Assembly (NCBI GenBank): GCA_039090855.1
Contig: CM077005.1
Location: forward strand, 15,043,921-15,107,920
Length of the DNA stretch: 64,000 nt
Origin: Macrothele yani
Taxonomy: Eukaryota > Arthropoda > Arachnida > Araneae > Macrothelidae
Reading direction: 5' to 3'
Part shown: one piece after another, positions 32,051 to 43,496 of the stretch
Layout: every line of letters begins with the position of its first letter
Position numbering within the stretch: the first letter of the stretch is position 1
Program-made: the position numbers and the translations under genes
The notes under the pieces: generated by a model
What the model was told of the DNA's origin: nothing
Database searches by the model: none
What the model saw: only the letters and a program-made list of their open reading frames with translations

Positions 32051-32588
32051 ATAAATATCAAGTGAGGGTCATATCGACTTGCACAACAGATATCAAGTGA
32101 AAATCATATCGACTTGGACAACAGATATCAAGTGAGGATCATATCGACTTGGACAACAGATATCAAGTGAGGATCATATCGAATTGGACAACAGATATCA
32201 AGTAAAGATCATATCGACTTGGACAACAGATATCAAGTGAGGATCATATCGACTTGGACAACAGATTTCAAGTAAAGATCATATCGACTTGGACAACAGA
32301 TATCAAGTAAAGATCATATCGACTTGGACAACAGATATCAAGTGAGGATCATATCGACTTGGACAACAGATATCAAGTAAAGATCATATCGACTTGTACA
32401 ACAGATATCAAATGAGGATCATATCGACTTGGACAGCAGATATCAAGTAAAGGTCATATCGACTTGGACAACAGATATCAAATGAGGATCATATCGACTT
32501 GGACAACAGATATCAAGTGAAGATCATATCGACTTGGACAACAGATATCAAGTGAGGATCATATCGACTTGGACAACACATATCAAGT
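32051..32588. repeat. 35-bp satellite, about 15 copies
   Basis: The unit contains acaacagatatcaagtga and gatcatatcgacttgg. Most differences are at two positions (gtgagg versus gtaaag), and these variants partly alternate, hinting at a two-unit higher-order pattern. It ends 245 bp before the Blimp-1 ATG. Confidence 0.93.
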
Positions 32589-32832
32589 AAGGAAGTTTTA
32601 GGAATGTGAGAAGAATGCAGCAGGTCTGAAGAAATTAAAAATTATCCATTTATTTTATAATAATCAATCTATCATGACAGTTATTGTCAGCTTTGCTGTT
32701 TCGCTATGTTTTTATATTTTTAGTGATTTGACATGATTTAGGTTTTGTCTACTAATTAAGGGTGTAAAATTGTTCATCCTTTTTTTTTCCTTTTTTCTCG
32801 ATGTGCCTCTCGCTCTTTTTCAAGTGCCTAGG

Positions 32833-32997
32833 ATGGAAGATGGAAGCTGGGACTTGAAAAGCATCAAGGAGGAAGACTTCGAGCAGCTAGCTGTCTACAT
32901 CGTTCCAGATCCACCATGTGAGGAAAATCATCCAAACAGGGCCGAAGCCAGCTTGCCCAGGAATTTATACATTAGGGAATCGGATTCTCTTAGCAAT
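32833..32997 (+). CDS. Blimp-1/PRDM1 homologue, exon with the N-terminal segment
   Basis: This exon encodes MEDGSWDLKSIKEEDFEQLA, then a YIVPDPP stretch and AEASLPRNLYI. It matches the conserved N-terminal segment directly upstream of the PR domain of the transcriptional repressor Blimp-1 (in vertebrates YIVNDHP...AEASLPRNL). A GTAAGT donor at 32998 follows a complete codon (phase 0). A pyrimidine-rich tract with AG at 32823-32824 and at 32830-32831 precedes it, so the exon may begin upstream of this ATG. The ATG has A at -3 and G at +4. The next exon is at 60470. Protein role from the family: nuclear zinc-finger repressor. Confidence 0.88.
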
Positions 32998-33029
32998 GTA
33001 AGTAATGAATTGCCGTCTGGTGGGAAACT

Positions 33030-33032
<3 letters not shown>

Positions 33033-33099
<67 letters not shown>
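33033..33099. repeat. (CA)n microsatellite
   Basis: About 33 pure CA units begin 35 bp after the Blimp-1 splice donor. Confidence 0.97.
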
Positions 33100-33102
<3 letters not shown>

Positions 33103-33109
33103 TACAAGA

Positions 33110-33590
33110 TCTAGCAATAAAGTGATCTTAGTTTCGGTAGCGCTTCTAAAAATACAGATATTCGCGTTTTGATGACGTCATTGTCACTTGTGTCTGTCGG
33201 CAACGTGCGTTAGAGAGGTCATACTCAGAAAATATTTATTGCTAGTGGGAGGCCTGTGCAATAGGGGTGGGGAGAGCTGCTACGTCACGACCACCGTCCC
33301 TTCTGGGGGCTCTCCTCATTTTCTCCCGCGCATTCTTCAAAGTGCTTAAAGTCGCGGAAGTGCATTATTTCTTGTTTTTCCAGAGAACTTGTGGTGATGT
33401 AAAGAAAAATTTAATAAATGATGAAGAGTATGGGGTGTGTGCAAAAGTTCTACCCGTTTTTGTAATAGATGCAAATTGCGATCGGAGTAGTTACGTCACA
33501 GGTGACGCTGCGATGTCGAATTTTCGGCCAATAAACGTGGAGCAGAAGGGCATATAAAGACACTAGGTTTGTCCGAGTAAGTCATTCGTA
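33110..33590. other. Intronic DNA, no gene
   Basis: A perfect TGACGTCA word lies at 33173-33180. The segment near 33440-33560 (gtgtgcaaaagttct, cggccaataaacgtgg, atataaagacac) could be the untranslated 5' part of the mariner fragment that follows, which would fit its position. I cannot confirm it. Confidence 0.35.
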
Positions 33591-33689
33591 TACGAATAAC
33601 CTATAACGGAAATCACAGTATAACGAAATACAACGGAAATCACATTATAACGAAATCCCGTTATAACGGAAATCACGGACGGTGTAACA

Positions 33690-33885
33690 TGGCATGCGAT
33701 AAGGAGTACATTAGACATTGTTTACTGTACATGTTCGATGAAGGCCGGGGCTTGCCTCAACATCTGTCAAAGGTTCTGCAGCCGGGGCTTGCCTAAACAT
33801 CTGTCAAGTGTATGGGGAGAATGCAGTTGATGGTAGTACATGTCGCCGTTGGTTTCGAAAATTCCGGACGGAGACAGAATATACC
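33690..33885 (+). pseudogene. mariner N-terminal fragment
   Basis: MACDKEYIRHCLLYMFDEGR starts at 33690 and, after an internal duplication of about 55 bp (gccggggcttgcct, twice), continues as YGENAVDGSTCRRWFRKF. This is the N-terminal helix-turn-helix of a mariner transposase. Everything after it is missing where Penelope-like sequence starts. Upstream, tataacggaaatcac recurs several times between 33597 and 33680. Confidence 0.75.
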
Positions 33886-33899
33886 TGAACATATATACA

Positions 33900-35000
33900 G
33901 TATATATATATTCAGAAAAAGACAGTTTGGAAAAAGAACTCTAGTTTGAAAAGTTTTTAAGCTTTTCAGACTCGTGAAATGTGACTTATGGATACGATAT
34001 GTAGACGATACTTTCGTTTTGTGGAAAGGAAAAAATTCTGAAATTCCGGAATCAGTCAAACTTATAAATTCTATTGATTCTCACATTCAATTCAGCTACG
34101 AAATTGAAAATAACAGATGCCTACCATTCCTTGACGCCATGGTTACTCGCTCAAATGGATCTCTCGCAACCACAATTTATCGGAAGCCTTTCGCTATATT
34201 TTTACACCTCCACATCCGAAGTCCAATCACCGGTATCAACAAAAACTCAGCGTCTTTTACAGTTGTGTATATCGCGCGATACATATGTATTCAGATAAAG
34301 ACAGTTTGGAAAAAGAACTTTATTTCTTTAAACGTGTTGCAGTACAGCGAGGATACAACCATTCCATTATAGACAAGGCTCTAACGAAATTCCGGAAACC
34401 GAAGTCCATCTCCACATTAACTCCTGTGATGCGCCCATTGCGAGAGAATTTTGCCATTATTCCATTTGCCCGTGATATTTCTTTCAAAATTTCAAAAATT
34501 CTCAAAACCTTTAATTTTAAAGTGATTTTCAAACCCATAAAGAAAATAAACTTTTTTAGGATCAAATGTCGAAGACAAACATTCGTGGGGACTATGTCGA
34601 AGACAAACATTCGTGGGGACTATGTCGAAGACAAACATTCGTGGGGACTATGTCGAAGACAAACATTCGTGGGGACTATGTCGAAGACAAACATTCGTGG
34701 GGAATTTATCAAATTCCATGTGAATGTGGTGCTACGTATATAGGACAGACCCGTAGAGCCTTGCGTTTTCGATTGAAGGAGCACAAGACCTACATTCGGA
34801 ATTGTGACCTAAAGAAGTCATCGATGGCTAAACACTGTTACGAAAAGAACAATAAATTTCTCTTTGAAGAAGCAAAACTATTTGACAAGCCAGATTCAAC
34901 CACCAAAGTTGATATTTTGGAAGCTTTCCATATATATCAGAAATCTTCACAACTTGTTAATGGCATGGCATCCACCCCATTTCTATCAAGCGCTGTTTAA
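33900..35000 (+). pseudogene. Penelope-like retroelement, 3' part (RT palm plus GIY-YIG)
   Basis: The frame 33974-34372 contains the reverse-transcriptase palm motif IRYVDDTFVLW, then INSIDSHIQFSYEIEN and LPFLDAMVTRSNGSL with YRKP, the usual order in Penelope-like elements. The thumb and linker follow at 34285-34560 (FKRVAVQRGYNHSIIDKAL). The C-terminal GIY-YIG nuclease is at about 34690-34950: GIYQIPCECGATYIGQTRR, FRLKEHK, AKHC. A 28-bp array sits between linker and nuclease. The 5' RT motifs are absent, and a piece of the linker (gacagtttggaaaaagaact) is duplicated at 33915 and 34298. Such elements copy into ends or nicks by target-primed reverse transcription. Confidence 0.87.
34566..34705. 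repeat. 28-bp array inside the Penelope-like ORF, 5 copies
   Basis: Atgtcgaagacaaacattcg plus tggggact repeats every 28 bp from 34566. Five units shift the reading frame, yet the last unit reads straight into the GIY-YIG domain as VEDKHSWGIYQIPC, so the unit derives from the coding sequence just before the nuclease. Confidence 0.93.
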
Positions 35001-35229
35001 GCAACTAACCAAAACCCGTGACTGTAAACACCGTTTATGATATCATATACAATTTAAATATTTACGTGCCATTCGTCCTAATGAAGCTACGTCAATACCC
35101 AGCGAAACCATGGTCGACTTGAAAAATAAATATTTGTGGCAAACCACGTTGTTTTCTCTTAATACGTATAATTGTCACAAGACTTGAGATCAAGAATTGT
35201 AACTTTAGTTCCGGCACAGATTTACCAGT

Positions 35230-35590
35230 CATTTTGGCGTTTTTCAATTTTAAAAATTTTACCTAATTTTTTTAATGATTTTTGTTATCTGAATTGGCTG
35301 CAGTTTTTTTTATGATTTTATGATTTTATTTTTAGTTATCTGTGCCTGAACTAATTTTACTTAATTCTTTTTATGATTTTTGTTATCTGAATTGGTGAAC
35401 GGGCAGTAGCTTTTTTTATGATTTATTTTGTTCGTTGTTATCTGTGCGTGAACTAATTTCACCTAATGTTTTTTTATCTGAATTGGTGAATTTTTATGAT
35501 TTTTTTTTAGTTACTTGTGCCTGAACTAATTTTACCTACTGTCGATTTATGATTTTTGTTATCTGAATTGGTGAATTGGATTCATTATAA
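35230..35590. repeat. Degenerate tandem repeat, about 110 bp, 3-4 copies
   Basis: Gatttttgttatctgaattgg and gtgcctgaactaattttac recur in the same order at about 35277, 35385, 35470 and 35560. Confidence 0.75.
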
Positions 35591-35599
35591 CTTCAGATT

Positions 35600-36300
35600 T
35601 ACCCAATTGCGTAAATAAGCAAATCAATTAAAAAATGCCATATTGCTTCATAACTTAATTTTCATAACATGCAAATCCGAGGACATTATTACTTGGAGTA
35701 AATTTAACAAAAAATTAAATTTTTATTGGCACAATAAATTGCATAATGACAAAGATTCGTATTTTTATTATAACTATTCCGGTAGGTTTTCTCACGTAAT
35801 AAGACTAATGATAAATATAAAGTTCCATCGTTAATTCAGTAGAAGTGAATACTATTAGTGTAAATTGTGCCTAAGGCCTGTATTAAAAATAAACCAGGCT
35901 TTTTTCTCTCGAGAAAATCTGGCAATCCTTTATTTTAGGCCTATTTTGGGCATTTTTTAAACTTAACCTAGATCTTTTTGTATCGTAAAAGTTTGGCACC
36001 CCCGCACCAACCGATTCCTCGAGAGTAATCGTTCATCTCAAGAATGCATTTTTCACCCACGAGATTAAATCGTTGCGAAAATCGTTCGTCGTAAGTATCA
36101 ACGAAAGAAACTTCAGTGCGAACGAATCGTTTTTATGAGTCGAATCGAAGGGATTAATTCTTTAAAAGAATCGGTATGCCCATCTGTACAATAGAATAAA
36201 GTGCCAGAGTATCTGATGTCACGCGTCACGACCGTCAGGATGCGCTGAGACCTGCGCAAATCCAGGGAACCTTCTCAGAGCCTTCTGGAGTTTTCCATTT
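35600..36300. other. No recognised feature
   Basis: A 63-codon frame at 35643-35834 has no recognisable motif. Nothing else is supported. Confidence 0.4.
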
Positions 36301-36329
36301 GTGATGTCACATCTGCGCTAGCAAAAAAC

Positions 36330-36715
36330 ATTCGGTTTTGATATTTTCGGATAAAGGATGCACTTCTTGTGCTGTTTCTGATGCTATGCAATCTTTTCCG
36401 ATAGCAGGAAAGTAAATCCCAAGTAAAAATTTCTGATGTAACGGAAATGGGTAACGGAAGTGACGCAAGAAGAGTTAATTTCATTGTTGCTCCAATAATA
36501 TATTTTACTAAACTATCGGCAAACAGTTTCATCACGTTTCACATAACCGTAACGATATCCCATTGCAATCGGCGTAAATTACAGAAGCTGGTATTAAGTG
36601 TGACGAAAGCCGTTACAAAAAAATGCATTTTTTATGCTATGCATTTTCCCGAAAGTAGTAAAGCAAATCCCAAGTAAAAAATTCCGATGTAACGGAAATG
36701 GGTAACGGAAATAGT
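36330..36715. repeat. Direct duplication, about 100-bp blocks 230 bp apart
   Basis: Taaatcccaagtaaaaattt followed by gatgtaacggaaatgggtaacgg occurs at about 36412 and, slightly changed, at about 36665. The preceding sequence (atgctatgca) is also shared. Confidence 0.75.
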
Positions 36716-36719
36716 CGGT

Positions 36720-37220
36720 GAGCTACCTAGCTTGATTTTCTCAAATATCTCGAAAATGGTGTGTTGTAACAAATTTTGGCTTCCACTCAAAAACCCTTAA
36801 GCGAGAGTTATCTGATGCCACGAGATTTTTAAAAGTCGCAAACGGTGCGTCGTAGCGAAATACCTGCTATAGACGAGAGCTTTAAAATAATATATTACCA
36901 GATGGGTTGTAGCATGTAGATATCCTAGACCACAAATTACCAATCATTCTCACTTTATCTATCTGTCTTGCTCACGCGCAGATGGAATTTTGTACTACAT
37001 CCAATTTCATCGGTGTCAGGGTCATTTCTTACGTCCTTCTAAATCTGAATAATAATAATAATAATAAATATTGTTTTTGACAAACTAAACAGACGAAATG
37101 TTCGCTATTGCCGACTCCACAGTTTAGTGCATATTTACGTTTATGATTCACATATCTTCTTTCATTGGTTTTACGACAATAACCTCATCAATCCACCTAT
37201 ACCTAAATACCGCTCAATGT
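36720..37220. other. No recognised feature
   Basis: A short (AAT)n run lies near 37050-37066. Nothing else is supported. Confidence 0.4.
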
Positions 37221-37229
37221 CTGGAATTA

Positions 37230-38330
37230 GTAAAACGTATTGTTTGTTGTTACGAGAGAGAATAAAAAAATAAAGGCAACACACCCTTTAATACCAGTAA
37301 CTGTGAGCAAATGAACATTACGGTTAACTCACTTCTCCACACAGTCCTCCTGCAAGTCAATACAATTTTTATATCGTTGCACTAGCGTCTTCATTCCTTG
37401 GGAGAAGAAGCTTTTCAAGGCTGCTCCCAAATCCAGGTCGGCACCGCTTCCTTAACCTCATCATCAGAGGTGAACGTGCGACCGCGTAGATCCTCATTAA
37501 GCCGACCGAAGACGTGATATCGGATGGCGCCAGATCAGGGAGAAGGGGAAGACGTTCAAACCGCAATTGTTGCATTGCCTCCACCGTTGCGGCCGCTACA
37601 TGGGGACGTGCATTGTTATGGTGCAGCAAGATTGTTTCTGACAGCATTCCTCTTCTTTTGCTGCGAATTGTAGGTTTCAGTTTCTCTCTAAGACTAGCAT
37701 AGTACGTTCTACTGATCGCTGTTTGTCCGTGTTCCTGAAAATGCGCCAGAATAGTCCTAAAGGAAGGTCAGAAAAGAAGGTCAGCATGATTTTTGGTGAA
37801 GGGCTGTCGTTTGAAATTCTTCTTCTTCACTGGAGAACGCAAGTATTTCCACTGCATACGCTGTCTCTTGCTTTCCGGTTCACAGTGATGAATCCATGTC
37901 TCGTCGCCAGTGACAATTCGCTCCAAAACACTCGGATCTTCTTCATGACGTTTTAGGAGTTGGAACGCTTAGTAGTAGATTAGTAAGCTTTTTGGGTATT
38001 CATCTTGCGCAAACTTTGCGGTATCCCAAGTCACTATGCACTATGGCATGTACGAATCCATAGCTGGTGTCCAAACGTGCAGCGACAGCGGAAAATGCAA
38101 TACGTCTGTCTCCTCTGATTAAGCTATTAGCTTTGTCGATTTGGGCTCGTATGCGCGATGTTGATGGCCTGTCAGATCGAGCTTCTTCGGTTAAACTAGT
38201 TCTTTCTGTTTTAAACCTTTCTACCCATTCATAAACTTTTCGTTGAGTAATGCCGTTTTCACTTCCGTACTGAGCCAGCATCCTTCGGCGAATTTCAGCA
38301 AGTTTCATTCCCTCTGTCCAAAGAAATGTA
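37230..38330 (-). pseudogene. mariner transposase relic
   Basis: On the minus strand the frame 38000-38308 encodes the DNA-binding half: MKLAEIRRRMLAQYGSENG, KVYEWVERFKTERTSL, RSDRPSTSR, then SDLGYRKVCAR. The catalytic half is shifted and lies at 37369-37700: LLHHNNARPHVA (second catalytic Asp position now Asn) and LLPDLAPSD (third Asp). The stretch between (about 37720-37990) reads as broken WWDE-like sequence. This family differs from those at 17035 and 23177. It is dead. Confidence 0.85.
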
Positions 38331-38367
38331 ACAAAGTTCGGTGTTACTCGTAACGAGTTCTATTATC

Positions 38368-38547
38368 TATAACGAAGTAAATTTCTCCGTCATTTTTATC
38401 CGCGCCAGGATTCGAACCCGGGTCCCCTCATTCCGGAATAAGTCACTCTACCGATTGAGCTACGCGGACGTTTTATTCTGATTCCTATCTGCCTTTATGT
38501 CGTGTGCGTCCTTCTGGCAGGTACGTCACATCTCCTGGTACGTTACA
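38368..38547 (-). mobile_element. Solo LTR of the tRNA-bearing TRIM (180 bp)
   Basis: TATC flanks both sides (38364-38367 and 38548-38551) as a 4-bp target duplication. On + the LTR starts TATAACG and ends CGTTACA, in its long form with 17 more bases (tctcctggtacgttaca) than the copies at 12617. The tRNA-like domain is intact. There is no body and no primer-binding site, as expected after LTR-LTR recombination. Confidence 0.92.
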
Positions 38548-38599
38548 TATCTTATACTAGAATAATAATTGCTACTTGTTATTGTCGAGATAAACCGTA

Positions 38600-38997
38600 A
38601 TCAACCTGCTGCAGAAATACGCAGAATTATAAATAAACTTCTTGGTTGGTAAACTCTGGAAAAACAAACTTGAGAACATTGAATGGAGGACATAAAATAC
38701 TTCTAATAACATTTATTTTCTGTAATATACTGGTACGAGGCAATCCTGTCCTCTTCCTCCGTTTACTCAAAATCCCACTTCCGCGATATTAATTCTTATT
38801 TCTTCTTAAGTCTGGTATGCGTGCGTTCCTAAAGCCTTTCACTTCCCGGTGGTTATACTACTCGGTCGTCGGCTAACTTAAAAGCATCTCCCCTCGACGT
38901 CCGCTGAAACCCTGACTTCTCGAGCTCGGCATTACTGCTTCGCGGTCTTCTCAAAATCTATTTCTCTCTTCTTCGCTTCGCACCGATCATTCTGTTC
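38600..38997. other. No recognised feature
   Basis: Pyrimidine-rich DNA, possibly part of a longer repeat that ends in the SINE body at 38998. I recognise nothing. Confidence 0.35.
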
Positions 38998-39225
38998 ACC
39001 GACTATATATCCGAAGTGCATCGGATGGGCACGTTAAGCCGTCGGACCCCGGGTACTGCCCCCCCGGGAATAAATCAGGGCGTCTTCCTACTCCTTCCTA
39101 CCTCGCTTCCGTGTCACTTTCCTATCTTACACTCTAGCCCAAATCTCCTTGCTTCCTATTTCTAAGGGTTGTTTAAGACCTGGGATCAGACACTCCCTTC
39201 CTAAAATCCCTTACACGTGATCTGA
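38998..39225 (+). mobile_element. SINE of the second family, head missing
   Basis: Shares cggatgggcacgttaagccg, the agggcgtcttcct and tcctatttctaagggttg segments and the final cctaaaatccc with 24760-24990. The tRNA-like head is not present. Confidence 0.75.
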
Positions 39226-39229
39226 TCTG

Positions 39230-42200
39230 TTCCCCGACAAAAACTTTGCTTCTCTCAAAACCCGCTGACTCCTGGGAATGAGAGAAGGGTGTCCGCTAAA
39301 TCAAAGCTAATGCTCGGAAGGGTTACAAGAAAATGCCACTTCCTTTTCGGATGTGCGATCAAAGGACCTGAAAGTCTCCGAATGGTTTTCTATCACCAAA
39401 TGTGTCTATCCGAAGAAACAAAGAGTGAGTTCTGCTGAAATGCTCGATTCATTGTTAACTCCCTGAGAAAGGTGTCTGCAAATGGGACAACGAAGCGCCT
39501 ACCCAAAGATTACTCATCCTGATAAGGGAAATGAAAATGTTGCTCCTAAGCACGATGAAACAAATAAATAAATAAATGGCGAAATGGAAAACGTGTTACG
39601 AGGATGGATTTAACATCACTATCTAAACTTCCTTTTGTGACGTATATTCTAATATAACTTTCATTTTTAGCTCCTTTTCCTATGGAAATTTGAGTTTGTC
39701 ATCTGTTACTTTCCAAACTTAACGTGATATCTTCTCTCTCTCACAAGAATAAAGTTGGCAACACAATTGAGCTCAGAGAGAAAGTGACGTATAAATGTGA
39801 TAAGAACGATGGATAAAAAGGTCGATAAAACAGTTGCTCAGGGGTATGTGTCTGTTTGTAGACGTTCGATCGCTAAAATAAATGTGATGTTAACCTGCTG
39901 TGTTATATGTTGGACCTACTGAAAGAGTGCAGGACCAATAAAAGGATATCGTAAGCTCGACCTCTGTATATGTTTCGTCTGGCCGTAAAAGTGGAATTAG
40001 GAGCAATTGCACCGTATTCTTATTTAGTTCAACATTCCTTAGTCATGGTTTTAGACATAGCGTAACACCAATCTTGCTCACAAAAAAAAAAAAAAAAAAG
40101 GCTTACGTTATACTATATTAAATCCTTGTAACAGAAATCTCACTACGGCGCGCTTTTCAGCAATGGTGCAATCCCGCAGCGGAGCGTCTATGTTTATTTG
40201 ATCTTGGCATCAACTAGACGAACGGCAGAGCGCTGCGGTTTGCGTGTTGGAACTACCCGTAAGCTATCGCGAACGTGTTGCATCAGCTTCTATCCGTTGC
40301 AGTCGCTGCGTAATTTTCAAATTGCCTTTAATTTTTGATTTACCGACGTGTGGTTTAAATCCAGTTAGTATGTACCGTACTGCGGCTCGGTGTGATGCAA
40401 ATAAATGCAATGTGTGTGGAATGTAAATAAATGTATACTCTCGAAATACTCGTTTTATTTCACATCAACAGAGATTTTGCCATGTGATAGATGCATTGTA
40501 TAAGTTATCTACAAAGAGTAGCAGGATATTACTATCTCGATTTTGTTTTTCTGCTTGTGACACTCTTTGTACTTTTAGATCATCTATCCGTCTGTCTCCC
40601 TAGCTCTGTCAGTGTTTATTGCTTCCACTCCAACTTTTTGCATCGTTTGCATTCATGTGGTAATTCCATGTGCATTTTCAGCATTTCCACGACGACTAGT
40701 TTTTTCCTGAATAAATACTCCCAGTGTGCTTCTAATCCACTTATGCCAAATATACAGGAGGAGTGAAGTAAACGTAGACTATGCAAATTAGGTTATAATA
40801 AATTGCAGATAGCAAAAAAGTGGGAAATTGTGCTTGGAAGCTAAGAAGAGCTTGGACCCGACTGTGCTGCGCGTAATCATAAAAGTTGCATTGACTTGTT
40901 TATTCTTCCAACTTACACGTGATTGCCGGAATAAATAAGATTTATTCTGAACAATGTAATGTGCAAAAAAATTCAATATCGAAATATAATGCACCTGTAT
41001 GTATTAGTGCGTAGTTAAATTGTGTTATTTCCTTCTTCTGATTAATTTCATTGCCTTCATATGAGAGTAACTTAATGCATTAAATGAAAGCGAGAGATTT
41101 CTTAAAATTATACAGCTGGGAAAAAAATCTGTTTGATATAAAGCAAAACCAGTGAAGTAGATTATTATTTCCTTCTCAGAATAAAATAAATACCGTTGCA
41201 TTGTTTTCCTCCTCCTCTTCATTCAGTCGATGTGCGACCTCACACCGCACTTGAATGGATATTCACCCACCCCCCACCCCACGCTCCCCCCTTGGGGCAG
41301 TTTTCATCAAACTTACAGGGTTTCGAAATTTCTATAGGAAATCCCTTACCTTTGTTCCCTAATTTGCACTTATTTACTAAATCCGAAGCCCAGCGAGTAG
41401 CGAAATTCTTCCCGCTGCGACTGCCTTTTGATTTCACTCTGACTCTTGAATCTGAAAAGAAATGTTCTTTAGTCCGCCAACAGGTATCTTCATTGGCTTC
41501 AATTTTAATTAACTGTACTAGCCTTTTTCCGAAATACACTCCCCCCCCCCCTTCCTACCTTTTTTTTTATCTCTCCCATCTTCTTCAGATTCCATCTCGA
41601 AACTGCGTTCGCCATCCAAAATAGCATGTTTAAATCTTAACCTTTCACTCCCATGCAACGACACCTTTGTTCCTTCAATTACGTTGGTAAATCCCTTTCT
41701 TGTTGTGCAATAAATCCTTTGTTGTTACGCAAGAAGAAAGGCTATTCATTGGATAAATTAAAAACGAGGAGCTCTTTCTGTAACTTATTGAGCAGAGCGA
41801 TTGTACCGAGAAAGGGTAAATAAAAAAAAAATAGGTGAATAAAATGACCCAGAATGAATCTACAAAATTGGTCTCCTGAAGTCACAAGAGAAAATTTAAC
41901 ATTCCAAAAAATCTACCCCCGTTCATTTTGCGCAATGTTTTCCAAAGCAGAGAAACTGATTAATTTTTTTTTTGTATCAACATTTACCGAACGGAAACTA
42001 TATTTGAATGCGATCTTTATTTGTGCAAATTTGCATGCAGGTATTTATTCGAAATTGTCATTAATTTGACTAGGAGGATTAACTCCAGGAATATGTAGAA
42101 ATGTTCTGAGAAGATAACTGTGACCAAAGATTAAACAAACGGGAAACCTGTTTCCGAATTCTCGGATGAAATCACTAGGATTTTTTTATTTTTTTTTCCC

Positions 42201-43180
42201 CGAACGTGTCGACTTCAACAAACTAAAGACAATTTTAACTATAAAATAAAATGCCATCGAAAATCTGATGCTTTCATTATTTTGCTCTGTGTTATATACA
42301 CATTCCCACCATTCAGAATCTGTGCGTGAGAAACTTCATAAAATGTCATGGTAATGAGTAGTGTCAATATGAGGGTTCTGGTGCAGTTTTTTCCGTAAAC
42401 ATAACATTAATATTTGAGTGGTTCTTCTTTTGCTGTTTTCAGTATATCTGCTGTCTTATTCATTTTAACTAAAGTAGTTACGGGGGTGGGGAGTTAAGGG
42501 GGAAATTTTTATATTTGTTTTATAAAAATCTGTTTTCTTAACCCCTTAGCTAATTTAATTAAAATGAAGAAGAAAGAAGATATACCGAAAATAGTAAAAG
42601 AGGAGCCACTCCAAAATGAACATTGCGTCTATTGGAAAAAACTGCACCAGAACACCCATATTGACACTACCGTAATGCTTACAATTTTTCGACGTAAAAA
42701 TCATTTTTTCCAATCCTGCGCCAATGGAAGCAAGAGTACCGTGACTAAATAAATGCAAATCTACTCTGACTCCACCTAGCTTCTGTGTGTTTGTGGGACA
42801 GTGTTCGGAGATTTGTGGAATTAGTCATAGATTTATGCCGATTGTTATAAGAATTATAAGAAAGAGTGATTTTTTAGGACAGTGAAGATAGAAAAGTGGC
42901 CGAGATGAGGTGTTAGTCTCTTAAATTAATCACGGAAAATAAAGTTATAAAATATCAGTTTGTCAGGCTGGAGAAGATACTATTCCTCAAATGAGACCTC
43001 TATATTGAATGGTTTTCCGGTGGTAATAATATTTTTAGTAATGATTGTTTGTGTAATAAGGGAAAGAGAGAACAAGGTAGGGATTTGTGTAGATTTATAT
43101 ATTTCTTTTTATATTTAATATTTTGAGGTGTGGTAAGGGTGCAAGACAGGATAATGAAGTAGCTTTAAAGATCTTGTTTT
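39230..43180. other. Long intronic stretch without recognised genes
   Basis: About 4 kb. An A-run lies at 40081-40098 and poly-C-rich stretches lie near 41270 and 41540. The segment 40180-40440 is less AT-rich and ends with several aataaa words, but its 60-codon frame has no motif. The phrase gttctggtgcagttttttcc at about 42375 recurs inverted at about 42640 (with a tgacactac-type flank), making a weak inverted pair. I support no gene here. Confidence 0.4.
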
Positions 43181-43189
43181 GAAAGCAGG

Positions 43190-43399
43190 CTGTCCCGGTG
43201 GCGCAGTGGTCTAAGCGATGGCTTCTGATCATTCGTTCAAGATGGGTCCGGGTTCGAATCCCGGTGCGGCATAGATGTTGTGTTTGTCTTACGGCGCTGA
43301 CTCTCTCCCTTTCCTGGAACCAGTGCCCCTAAATTAGGGACGGGCGACTGCTTATAGCCCATTGAGTTGCTCACGGTGGACGTTAAACCTCATAACAAC
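43190..43399 (+). mobile_element. tRNA-headed SINE with clean target duplication
   Basis: AAAGCAGG flanks both sides (43182-43189 and 43400-43407). The head (cggtggcgcagtggtctaag, then ggtccgggttcgaatcccgg) has A- and B-box matches and a long variable arm, as in class II tRNAs (Leu/Ser type). The body contains tgttgtgtttgtcttacgg and ttagggacgggcgactgctt, then gttaaacctc. It inserted beside the mitochondrial copy. Confidence 0.9.
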
Positions 43400-43433
43400 A
43401 AAGCAGGACATAAGGAAAATCCTTTGGGACTGG

Positions 43434-43495
43434 GTTAATTAGTTTAAGTAAAATGAAAACTTTGTAAGTTTAAGATCTTAGATTAGAGGAGGAAA
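43434..43495 (+). pseudogene. Mitochondrial trnT-like sequence in the NUMT
   Basis: A 7-nt loop tttgtaa at 43461-43467 gives anticodon TGT (43463-43465), closed by aaac/gttt. The adjacent gttaattagtttaa looks like a mitochondrial acceptor and D-arm region. The other arms are weak, so this is a tentative call. Confidence 0.5.
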
Positions 43496-43496
43496 A

